Below the pieces are notes generated by a model. That model was not told the origin of the DNA. It did no database searches and saw nothing but the letters and a program-made list of their open reading frames with translations. Below, piece after piece: positions 57,431 to 64,000 of a stretch of 64,000 nucleotides of DNA. Position 1 is the first letter of the stretch. Each line of letters opens with the position of its first letter. The translations under genes and the position numbers were made by a program. The stretch is from Thermogemmatispora aurantia (GTDB lineage: Bacteria; Chloroflexota; Ktedonobacteria; Ktedonobacterales; Ktedonobacteraceae), in contig NZ_BKZV01000003.1 in NCBI RefSeq assembly GCF_008974285.1, positions 434,001 through 498,000 on the forward strand, given 5' to 3'.

Positions 57431-58267
57431 CTACCCATAGCGATAGACGACGATCCTTTCGGTCCGCCACAGCGCGGGACTGATCTCCATAAGGCGGAAC
57501 AGTGCCCGTACCCAGAGTGGGAAGCGCGAGAAGGCGACGAGTTCGCTGGGCCTGAGTTCCTGGACAAGATTCAGCTTTGGCTCTAGCTGCCTGATCTCCT
57601 CTGGATCATCGAGGCCCCACCTATAGGTGGCTCCTGTGCCTCCAACGTTTGAGCCTGCTCGCTTCACAATCAACCTGTTGCAGATGTCGAAGATCAGCTG
57701 GCCACTGGGAAAGTGGGCCGCCACGGCATTGAGCAGCGCTTTGACCTCTATCTCACTCAGGTAGTGCAGCACTCCCTCAGCGATTAGCAGCCCTGGCCGA
57801 TCCCGCGGAACCTCATCCAACCAGTGCAGATCTGAGAGCGGGGCCCCGATCAGGCGATAGGCCTCTCGCTCGGGGAAGAGGCGACGACGCAGACCGATCA
57901 CATCGGGATAATCAAGATCGAACCACAGAACGGAGGCCGGCGGATCGAGACGGAACACCCGGCTGTCCATGCCGCAGCCAACATGGAGAACCACCACCTC
58001 AGGATGCTCGGCCAGATAGCGGCTCGCCAGCAAATCGAACGTTGCTGCTCGTGTGGCAATGATGGTACAGCCGATTTTCTCCCACATCTTCCACGACCCG
58101 GGTCCCCGATACTGTTTGCGGATATCGTAATCGATCTGCTTCATCGCTGCTTCAGCCCAGGGGTCGCGTAAGATGGGCTGCTTCCATTGACTCTGAAGCG
58201 CTCGCCCGCTCAGGGTCATGAGCATGGTCTCTTTTTCCTTGGAAAAGCGGATCTTCTCAGAAGCCAT
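57431..58267 (-). CDS. Leucine carboxyl methyltransferase-family (LCM/TcmP-like) O-methyltransferase
   Basis: A 278-residue protein of the LCM family (PF04072 type). Features: SGRALQSQWKQPILRDPWAEAAM at the start, RAATFDLLASRYLAEHPEVVVLHVGCGMDSRVFRL with the SAM site, VLWFDLDYPDVIGLRR and the LLIAEGVLHYLSE segment. Bacterial members include polyketide O-methyltransferases such as TcmP, but no biosynthetic genes are adjacent. The start at 58267 follows AGGAGCAGG; similarity begins within the first 20 residues, so the longer frame is not needed. Substrate unknown. Confidence 0.75.
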   Translation of the reverse strand: MASEKIRFSKEKETMLMTLSGRALQSQWKQPILRDPWAEAAMKQIDYDIRKQYRGPGSWKMWEKIGCTIIATRAATFDLLASRYLAEHPEVVVLHVGCGMDSRVFRLDPPASVLWFDLDYPDVIGLRRRLFPEREAYRLIGAPLSDLHWLDEVPRDRPGLLIAEGVLHYLSEIEVKALLNAVAAHFPSGQLIFDICNRLIVKRAGSNVGGTGATYRWGLDDPEEIRQLEPKLNLVQELRPSELVAFSRFPLWVRALFRLMEISPALWRTERIVVYRYG

Positions 58268-58991
58268 AGCGCAACCTGCTCCTGTCTGGCCAGGTCTTCT
58301 GGCCGACCCGGCTACAATTGGGATTATACGTCTGGGCCTCAATGATGCTTAGTTAAGTAGGAAGGGGCCGCTATGAGTCCCGGCACCATTCAGGCCCCCA
58401 TCATCTAAGCCCGTCATTGGCCCCCTGTAGCAGGGCTTCTGCTTACAGGCAGGGACACATACCGTCACTGAGATCAATAGACGAGCCTTCCTCTGAGGGA
58501 GTGAGACAGCTCGCCCTGGAGGAAGCGCGTCGCCAGGCTGGCAGGTTCCTTCCAAGCAAGTAAGTAGCTCTCATCTCGCGCAGCCATCCAAAGGACCAAG
58601 ACAATGACAATGCCCTTGCTGTGAAGATCAGAGCGCTTCCAGGCATCTTCCACAGCCCTGAGAGGTGTTTACTCAAGCTCAGCCTGGAGCGTATCGCCTT
58701 ACTTTGATCCATGCCCACAGCAGGTGCATTCCCTCAGCCACAGGCTCCGGCATATCCCCGAGTCCCAGTCCCAGCAGTTCAAGTCCGGACAGGCACATTA
58801 TCTGAGCAGACTGCACATTGGTCAGCGCCAGCTCAGCCGTTTTCCCGATCGGAACCGGGCGAGCATACTGCCGGACGATGGAAGGAGAGAAGGGAGAGAC
58901 CAAGCCCTGGCAGCGACCAGCAGGCTAACGCCACAGGAGAGAACACGCCAGCCACCCTTGCGGGGCAGGTGGGTAACCTCAACTGGCCCTC
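58268..58991. other. Non-coding stretch
   Basis: About 720 bases between two leftward genes. Short open frames show no conserved features; nothing further recognised. Confidence 0.45.
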
Positions 58992-60233
58992 TCAGGTCTT
59001 CATCACCTTGCACCCTGGTGTGGCCGTATGTTCCCTCTCTCCTCCGCAGCCTGGTTCAGTGAATGCTTCCAGCCGTGCCCCATAGGGCAGGGGAAGGACC
59101 AGTGATTGGTCACCGTGCGACGGAGGGGACACCGTTGGCTTGTTACCGTGAGGAGTGGGCGTACTCGTGGGTTTGCTGCTGCCACCATGTTGACGGCTCT
59201 CTCCAGAGCTAGTGAGCGTGATGGCGTTAGTTTGGGCCACTGTTCCATCAGGATTGAGGATACCCAGACTTTGCAGGCGCTGGTTCCCTTGCCAGTTGGC
59301 TACAAAGACTACCAGTCCTTGACTTTGCCACTGAGTCTCGTGCGCCTCGACCACCGCGCCGTTCACCAGCAATTGCGCACCCGGCTGGAGATCGCTTCCC
59401 GTCAGGGTAATAGTCACGAGGCCATTAGTAGAATGGGACTGCAGCACCACAGTCACGTGCACCAGCGTGGGAACCGTATCTCCCAACTGTCCCAATTCAC
59501 GAGTAGTCGCCAGGCGCTCTGGCAGCCCAAGGCGAGAGAGCAGGTGACGTAGCTCGTGGATCGAGTCGGACTTCAGCGCTGCCAGATCCCTGGTCAGCTG
59601 GTCGCGCTGGGAACCTGCCGGTAGTCTCTCGATGGCTGAAGCGGCAGCATCTATCTGTCGGTCAAGATCAAGGAGGCCCTGTTGATATGCCTCCCCCCGG
59701 CCCGAGTCAGCTAGCCTGGCGAGCACACTGAGCTGCTCTCGCGCCATCTGCAGGTTCAGGGTCGCCTGGCTGGCCGGATTGCTGGACAGCTGGATCTCGA
59801 CATGCTGCTCCCAACGCCTGAGCGCGTAGAGCGGATTAGTAGGATCGGTGACCTGAGCAGCCAGAACCAGCAGACTCGTGCAGAACAAACAAAGCAATAG
59901 ACACAGGCTGAGAGCAATAGCCAGGGCAGGACGCACAGGACGCAAGCGAAGTGCGGTAAAGAGAGGCCGCCGCTTCTGGCTCCGTTGACGCAATTCCGCA
60001 TAACGGTCGACTAGACGCCGCTCCAATCGTCCGGCGAACTCAGGGTCGACTTGCAGCTGGGGCGCATGTCGCAGACGCCACGCCAGGCCCACAAGACTCT
60101 CCAGATCTGGACTCGGACTCTGCTCCTGGGTTAACGCCGGCTCCGGGCAGCCGCCCTGCGGGTGCCTCGCCTCCTCCTGCTCCTTCAAGAGGCGCTCAAG
60201 GTAATCATTAAGGCGCTCATCGAGCGGCTTCAT
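58992..60233 (-). CDS. Probable anti-sigma factor with one membrane segment and extracytoplasmic DUF5667/IPT-like domain
   Basis: A 413-residue protein, co-translated with the ECF sigma gene upstream (4-base overlap). A cytoplasmic N-terminal part of about 100 residues (LDERLNDYLERLLKEQEEA...) could bind the sigma factor; one membrane helix follows at about 102-126. The outside part starts with a DUF5667-like stretch (PLYALRRWEQHVEIQLSSNPASQATLNLQMAREQL), then a beta domain (LVTITLTGSDLQPGAQLLVNGAVV), and a Ser/Thr/Pro-rich tail with KPTSTPTPHGNKPT. It probably senses an envelope signal. No classical CHCC zinc motif is seen, so sigma binding is inferred from the operon and layout. Confidence 0.65.
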   Translation of the reverse strand: MKPLDERLNDYLERLLKEQEEARHPQGGCPEPALTQEQSPSPDLESLVGLAWRLRHAPQLQVDPEFAGRLERRLVDRYAELRQRSQKRRPLFTALRLRPVRPALAIALSLCLLLCLFCTSLLVLAAQVTDPTNPLYALRRWEQHVEIQLSSNPASQATLNLQMAREQLSVLARLADSGRGEAYQQGLLDLDRQIDAAASAIERLPAGSQRDQLTRDLAALKSDSIHELRHLLSRLGLPERLATTRELGQLGDTVPTLVHVTVVLQSHSTNGLVTITLTGSDLQPGAQLLVNGAVVEAHETQWQSQGLVVFVANWQGNQRLQSLGILNPDGTVAQTNAITLTSSGESRQHGGSSKPTSTPTPHGNKPTVSPPSHGDQSLVLPLPYGARLEAFTEPGCGGEREHTATPGCKVMKT

Positions 60234-60856
60234 GGTACCCTCTCCTTCCGTTTCTGAGCAACACGTAGGGAGCCAGACCCATCGCCCAGGAGGCGGCGCA
60301 GACGCTGCAAAGCGCGAAACTGCAGCGCTTTGATTGCGTTTACTTGCTTGCCTAGCATCCGCGCAACAGTGGCAAGGTCATACCCCAGAATCACACGGCT
60401 CACGAGGACCTGACGCTGTTCTTCAGTTAAGTGATTGATCGCCTGGACAACGGCTTGCCAGTCCTCCTGACCTTCTATCAGCGCAAGAGGATCACGCTCA
60501 GCATCATCAATCGGCCCGACCGGCGAGTCTGCAGGCGAGGCTTGCCGGCCTTGGTCTTGCAGCGAGAGAAGTAGCGGTTCCTTTTCGCGCGAGCGATAGT
60601 AGCCAGCCACAGTGAGACGCGCGATACTCAGGAGCCAGGCGAGAAAGCTGGCCTCATCTCGTGCCCTCAGACGGGCAAGGCCTTCGACCATTTGGAGGAA
60701 GACCTCCGAGGTCAGATCCTCAGCAGTCGCCCGGTCAGGGACGCGAGCCGCAATGTAGCTAAAGACACCAGGCAAAAAGCGCTGGTAGAGCATGCTCACG
60801 GCCTCAGCATCTCCCTGGCGGGCACGATCCAGCAGGCACTCGATTGTCTCTGTCAC
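60230..60856 (-). CDS. ECF sigma factor
   Basis: A 208-residue sigma70-family factor of the ECF type. Region 2 (LYQRFLPGVFSYIAARVPDRATAEDLTSEVFLQMVEGLARLRA) and region 4 (LTEEQRQVLVSRVILGYDLATVARMLGKQVNAIKALQFRALQRLRRLL) are intact, with a 40-residue linker. It directs RNA polymerase to its own regulon once released by the membrane anti-sigma partner encoded immediately downstream. A CCGTAAC dyad lies 30 bases before the start, and the same motif precedes the divergent secreted-protein gene. Confidence 0.85.
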   Translation of the reverse strand: MTETIECLLDRARQGDAEAVSMLYQRFLPGVFSYIAARVPDRATAEDLTSEVFLQMVEGLARLRARDEASFLAWLLSIARLTVAGYYRSREKEPLLLSLQDQGRQASPADSPVGPIDDAERDPLALIEGQEDWQAVVQAINHLTEEQRQVLVSRVILGYDLATVARMLGKQVNAIKALQFRALQRLRRLLGDGSGSLRVAQKRKERVP

Positions 60857-60885
60857 GTGCTGCTCCGCCTTTCAAGGCGAGATGC

Positions 60886-60901
60886 CCGTAACGGGTTACG
60901 G
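60886..60901. promoter_or_regulatory. CCGTAAC dyad upstream of the ECF sigma gene
   Basis: CCGTAAC (60886-60892) and GTTACGG (60895-60901) form a perfect palindrome with a GG spacer. Read on the minus strand it gives CCGTAACC followed by the sigma gene; another CCGTAACC is at 60981-60988 reading toward the secreted-protein gene. AAC-containing motifs are typical of ECF -35 elements, so these may be the promoters this sigma factor recognises. Confidence 0.4.
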
Positions 60902-61130
60902 TACGGGAAGCAACCCAATTGTAGCAGTACCTGTAGCTGTGGGAAGATCGCTCTCCCTTTTATCCTAGGACCGGTTCAGGCCGTAACCTGAGACACCCTC
61001 CGCGCAACTTTTCCTGCGAGCACAGGTCAGTCAAGGCGGGTTGCCCTGGGCCTGGGCCTGGGCCACCCAAACCGCCATGTACCCTGGGTACACTGTTCCT
61101 AACTCATCAAACAGCGAAAAGGAGAGATCT

Positions 61131-61787
61131 ATGAAGCTCATCTTTCTCTTGCAGAAGAAGGCTCTGATTATGCTCCTCTCGGGAGTCTTCCTTGTGGGCA
61201 GCGCGACCGCCGCTTTTGCAGCTACCTCTACCGGACAAGCAGTTATCCAGTCATTCATTCATGTCCATGCCACAGCGACTGCAGAGGCTACCCACCATGC
61301 CAGCACGCAAGCTGAGGGAACTCCCTCGCATGGACCGGGGAGCTGCCCGGGCCTGCCAGATGCCCAGAAGCTGGCCGCCAGCTATCACCTGAGCACCGCC
61401 AGCACCGATGCCCCAGTGAAAGCGCTCTGCGCGCTGCACCAGGGCATCTTTGTGGGCACGACCACCGGTGGCGTGAGCGTGAGCGCCAGCCGTGTCTATG
61501 GCTATGGAGAGATCGATCAGTTGTTGTCCCTGGCACAGTACCTGGCGGCTCATGACCGCACCAACCCGGTGGGCAAGCTCTCTGACTCTAATGTGAGCCG
61601 CTACCTGGCCGACGCGCTGGAGCTATGTGGCACGACGCCGCTGCAGGTCTGCCTCCAGCGGTCTACATCTGGTGGCAGCCCAGGCAACAAGCCGACCATG
61701 ACGCCCACGCCCACAGGAAATAAGCCGAGCACTACTCCTACACCCAACGGCAAGAAGCCAACGAGCACTCCAACTCCGCACCACTAG
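61131..61787 (+). CDS. Secreted protein with Thr/Pro-rich repeat tail, unknown function
   Basis: A 218-residue protein with a Sec signal peptide (MKLIFLLQKKALIMLLSGVF, cleavage near AAFA at residue 30). A His-rich stretch (about 38-60, HVHATATAEATHHAS) is followed by a helical domain with three or more cysteines and a tail of three similar units ending in TPTP (about 185-218: GNKPTMTPTP, GNKPSTTPTP, GKKPTSTPTP). GGAGAG lies before the ATG, preferred over a longer frame starting at 61041. It diverges from the sigma/anti-sigma operon, whose anti-sigma protein has the same type of tail, so it is a probable member of that regulon. Confidence 0.7.
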   Translation: MKLIFLLQKKALIMLLSGVFLVGSATAAFAATSTGQAVIQSFIHVHATATAEATHHASTQAEGTPSHGPGSCPGLPDAQKLAASYHLSTASTDAPVKALCALHQGIFVGTTTGGVSVSASRVYGYGEIDQLLSLAQYLAAHDRTNPVGKLSDSNVSRYLADALELCGTTPLQVCLQRSTSGGSPGNKPTMTPTPTGNKPSTTPTPNGKKPTSTPTPHH

Positions 61788-61806
61788 AAAATCCCTTTCC
61801 CTGGCT

Positions 61807-61830
61807 TTCCCCCTCAGCTCGAAGGGGGAA
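61807..61830 (+). terminator. Hairpin after the secreted-protein gene
   Basis: TTCCCCCT (61807-61814) and AGGGGGAA (61823-61830), perfect 8-bp stem with an 8-base loop, 20 bases after the stop; no T-run. Confidence 0.5.
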
Positions 61831-62140
61831 GAGGTACGAACTCCAGGCAGCGGGACTGCTGCTCAGTCGTGCCTCTTCCTCCCCTTTCCTCACAGGAGGG
61901 CAGGAAGCGCCTGGCACTCCTCCCTCATTGCTGACACCAGCGGTCTCTCCTCTAGCGAGGACTGGCTTATCCTGTTCCCCTTCTTCCCGCCTTCCTAACT
62001 TACTCGTCAGATCACGGGCACGAGGTCAAAAGCAGCGCTCTTCTGATGAAGATCGCCTATCTGCTTGACCTTTTTCGATCTCTGGACTATACTTCCTCAA
62101 TGGCCGTAGGATAATTTCTTTCGTTTCACGCCCCCAATTT

Positions 62141-62252
62141 AACAGGATGCTTCTATCTCATTGCTGAGAGCAGGAGACCGGGCAGCAACCAGGCTAGAGG
62201 CTGAGCCAGAGTGTTGGTGCTGGCACGCCGGCTCTCTCGCAGCGATCCTGTT
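62141..62252 (+). ncRNA. Possible structured leader RNA ahead of the MgtC-family gene
   Basis: An outer stem AACAGGAT (62141-62148)/ATCCTGTT (62245-62252) encloses a second stem GAGAGC (62166-62171)/GCTCTC (62231-62236), and inside are GGCT...AGCC and GTGC-TG-GCAC hairpins. The element ends 80 bases before the MgtC start. It does not match the magnesium M-box or other riboswitch wording I know. 61831-62140 shows nothing else. Confidence 0.35.
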
Positions 62253-62332
62253 GTAGTGATAAGGGGCACAGGCAGATAGATAGACAGATATCATGGCCTC
62301 TGCTCTTCATTTCCGTTGAAACGAGGAATAGT

Positions 62333-63124
62333 ATGGGGATGGGACCGTTTCTGGCTCGGTTGCTCAGCGCGCTGCTCTGCGGCCTGGTAATTGGCCTGGA
62401 GCGTCAATACCGGCAACGGGCAGCAGGATTGCGCACTAGCGCGCTGGTCGCGACAGGCTCGGCGCTGTTTGTCTTAGCTTCCACGCAGCTCCCTGGAGGC
62501 AATCGGCTGGCGGCTCAGGTGGTGTCGGGAGTTGGCTTTCTCTGTGCAGGAGTCATCTTGCGAGACGGCCTGGCAGTTCGTGGCCTGAACACAGCGGGAA
62601 CCCTGTGGTGTGTAGCCGCTACAGGGGTCCTCGCAGCGACGGGTCAGTTTGCCCTGGCAGCGCTGAGTACGCTCCTGATCGTAGGAACTCACCTGACCCT
62701 GCGACCGGTCGGGCAAATGATTGACCGCTGGACCCGACACTCCACAGAAAAGCGGAGAGCTTACTATCTACTCCAGATACTCGCTTCTGAGCGCACGGCC
62801 CACCAGGTGCGGGCCATTTTGTGGCACACTGTGCAATCCGAGCCAGTGCTGCTACAAGCGTTCCAGAGTCAACACGGCCCTGGGCCAGGTCTGGTGACGC
62901 TACAAGCGAGGCTCTACCTCGCGGAGAAGAATGACCGGCTCCTGGAAAGGCTGAGCCTGCGCTTAAGCCTGGAGCCGGAGATCATCGGAATCAAGTGGAC
63001 CCCCGTCTCTTGGGAGAGCCAGCCTGAACCCGAGCGGCGAACCACTGAGAGCAGCGAGCAGCGATCTGACAGGTGCGAGAAGGCGCGTCCCAGATCTACG
63101 GCGCCCAGCCATCCCAGCTCCTGA
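62333..63124 (+). CDS. MgtC/SapB-family membrane protein
   Basis: A 263-residue protein with four to five membrane segments in the first 130 residues: RLLSALLCGLVIGLERQYRQRAAGLRTSALVATGSALFVLAS and VVSGVGFLCAGVILRDGLAVRGLNTAGTLWCVAATGVLAATG are the conserved MgtC blocks. A cytoplasmic ACT-like C-terminal domain and a charged, disordered tail follow. The family is linked to magnesium homeostasis and acid or stress survival. It is transcribed alone, after a 545-base gap with a possible structured leader. Function inferred from family only. Confidence 0.85.
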   Translation: MGMGPFLARLLSALLCGLVIGLERQYRQRAAGLRTSALVATGSALFVLASTQLPGGNRLAAQVVSGVGFLCAGVILRDGLAVRGLNTAGTLWCVAATGVLAATGQFALAALSTLLIVGTHLTLRPVGQMIDRWTRHSTEKRRAYYLLQILASERTAHQVRAILWHTVQSEPVLLQAFQSQHGPGPGLVTLQARLYLAEKNDRLLERLSLRLSLEPEIIGIKWTPVSWESQPEPERRTTESSEQRSDRCEKARPRSTAPSHPSS

Positions 63125-63349
63125 AAGGAGAGGAGAGACTCTTATCCACCTGCCCCTACCCAGGGCTAACCATCCAGCCCAGCAGCAATCCCTCGCCGCC
63201 ACGTCGAGGCCGCTGGATGGCCCCAGCACTGTGCATCACTGGCAAATGATTGCCAGCGATCGCCTCACGCTAGTCCTGCCCTGGCCTTGTTCCCTACTGT
63301 GAGCCACTGGACCGCTTCAGGCACAGTGGCCAGCCCTTCCCAGTTCGGC
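63125..63349. other. Intergenic gap between converging genes
   Basis: About 225 bases between the MgtC-family and MerA-like gene ends; nothing recognised. Confidence 0.4.
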
Positions 63350-64000
63350 TTAGCTGGCGCAACAACTGAGCAGGCGCACGTCCCGCGTGAAGGAGAGCGC
63401 CACCAGCTTCAGTGCCTCCGCCATCGTTGGATAGACATGGATCAGCTCGGTGAAATCCTCCAGCGTGGCCCCGAAGCGCAGCGCCATCGCCGCCTCGTGG
63501 ATCACCTCTCCGGCACTCTGACCCAGCAGCGAGACCCCCAACACGCGCCGGCTGCTCCGCTCCACGACCATCTTGACCAGCCCTTGCGTCCGATGGATCG
63601 CCCCCGCTCGCGGCACCAGGCTCAGCGGCAGCACGCGGCAGGCACAGGCCAGTCCCTCCGCCTGCGCCTGGGCATCGGTGAGACCCACCATCGCCAGCGG
63701 CGGATCGGTAAAGATGCAGCGCGGGATCACCCGATGGTCAATGGCGCGCGGCGGCTCCCCGGAGAGGGCATTGTGCGCAGCCAGCTTGCCATCAGCGGCC
63801 CCTACAGGCGTGGCAAACTGGTTGCCCCAGGCCGTGCCGATCACATCGCCCGCCGCCCAGATGTGCGCAACACTCGTGCGCAGCGCGCGGTCGACCCGTA
63901 CTGCTCCGTCCGCTTCCAGGGCCACCCCGGCCCGCTCCAGCCCCAGCCCGTCGGTATTGGGGCGCCGTCCCGTCGCGACCAGCAGCTGCTCGGCCTCCAG
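63350..64000 (-). CDS. merA: Mercuric reductase-like flavoprotein, 3' part (cut by window edge)
   Basis: The C-terminal about 216 residues of a pyridine nucleotide-disulfide oxidoreductase; the frame runs off the right edge. Visible parts: VATGRRPNTDGLGLERAGV, the FAD-binding IWAAGDVIGT, the dimerisation domain (FTDPPLAMVGLTDAQA) and the C-terminal LLSCCAS. The vicinal cysteine pair at the extreme C-terminus is the mark of mercuric reductase, where it hands Hg(II) to the active site; dihydrolipoamide dehydrogenases lack it. The N-terminal redox CxxxxC lies outside the window. Likely cytoplasmic Hg(II) to Hg(0) reduction with NADPH. Confidence 0.8.
   Translation of the reverse strand: MEAEQLLVATGRRPNTDGLGLERAGVALEADGAVRVDRALRTSVAHIWAAGDVIGTAWGNQFATPVGAADGKLAAHNALSGEPPRAIDHRVIPRCIFTDPPLAMVGLTDAQAQAEGLACACRVLPLSLVPRAGAIHRTQGLVKMVVERSSRRVLGVSLLGQSAGEVIHEAAMALRFGATLEDFTELIHVYPTMAEALKLVALSFTRDVRLLSCCAS

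Noticed and set aside
58679..58903. 74-codon minus-strand frame
   Set aside because: No ribosome site, no family resemblance, and atypical composition; not supported as a gene.
62141..62252. Cobalamin riboswitch suggested by CAGGAGACC-like wording
   Set aside because: The conserved B12-box context and the GCAACTG-type core upstream are absent; only a short resemblance.
1..64000. CRISPR arrays, tRNA or rRNA genes, transposases
   Set aside because: Looked for regularly spaced repeats, tRNA-like TTCGA arms and IS gene motifs; none was convincing. The three GCAACAA repeats are too short and close for CRISPR. A tRNAscan or IS search could still find something missed by eye.

Overview
The window looks like chromosomal DNA of a GC-rich (roughly 60 percent by eye), soil or hot-environment bacterium of the Chloroflexota, most likely class Ktedonobacteria (Thermogemmatispora-like). 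This placement is an inference from the mix of families (FtsX and STAND remnants, PQQ-type propeller, sedolisin, secreted CGTase-type amylase, ECF sigma with an anti-sigma carrying an extracytoplasmic tail); no rRNA or tRNA gene was seen that could confirm it.

Positions 1-15800 are a defence island. A leftward operon carries a giant DUF1998-type helicase with a probable nuclease tail, a DrmD-type SNF2 ATPase and a large Eco57I-type N6-adenine methylase, that is, a compact DISARM-like system. A divergent, rightward McrB/McrC-like pair starts about 190 bases away. From 15.8 to 24.0 kb follows a decaying region with few intact genes (a secreted Cys protein, a PQQ propeller, a BAAT-type thioesterase) among remnants of an alpha/beta hydrolase, a STAND NTPase, an FtsX permease, a 5'-truncated copy of the formaldehyde dehydrogenase found intact at 36.8-37.9 kb, and an ECF sigma gene interrupted by one amber codon.

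Positions 24.3-32.9 kb are a maltodextrin/cyclodextrin operon: a consensus promoter followed by three GCAACAA repeats spaced exactly 15 bp, then MarR regulator, cytoplasmic GH13 enzyme, lipoprotein binding protein, two permeases and a secreted CGTase-like amylase. A nucleotidyltransferase, a kumamolisin-like peptidase, a zinc-ribbon protein, the intact formaldehyde dehydrogenase and an MFS remnant follow.

Positions 39.5-55.4 kb hold the most interesting system: two divergent operons that together read as a complete sulfoquinovose (or other sulfosugar) mineralisation route. The leftward operon encodes a SuyA/SuyB-like sulfolactate sulfo-lyase, an aldehyde dehydrogenase (candidate sulfolactaldehyde dehydrogenase), a SlcC-like (S)-sulfolactate dehydrogenase, a ComC/Ldh2-family dehydrogenase and a FadR-type GntR regulator. 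The rightward operon encodes a ROK regulator, a fucose-isomerase-family isomerase, a sugar ABC importer, an FSA-type transaldolase with an unusual Cys-rich insertion and a GH31 glycosidase. Inferred flow: glycoside -> sulfosugar -> 6-deoxy-6-sulfofructose -> sulfolactaldehyde (C3 unit kept as fructose-6-phosphate) -> (S)-sulfolactate -> sulfopyruvate -> (R)-sulfolactate -> pyruvate plus sulfite. Both operons have consensus promoters and operator-like dyads in the shared intergenic region.

Positions 55.4-64 kb contain two methyltransferases, an ECF sigma/anti-sigma pair divergent from a secreted Thr/Pro-tailed protein that shares a CCGTAACC motif with it, an MgtC/SapB-family membrane protein preceded by a possible structured leader RNA, and the 3' part of a mercuric-reductase-like gene cut by the right edge. 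No CRISPR array, transposase or tRNA was recognised.
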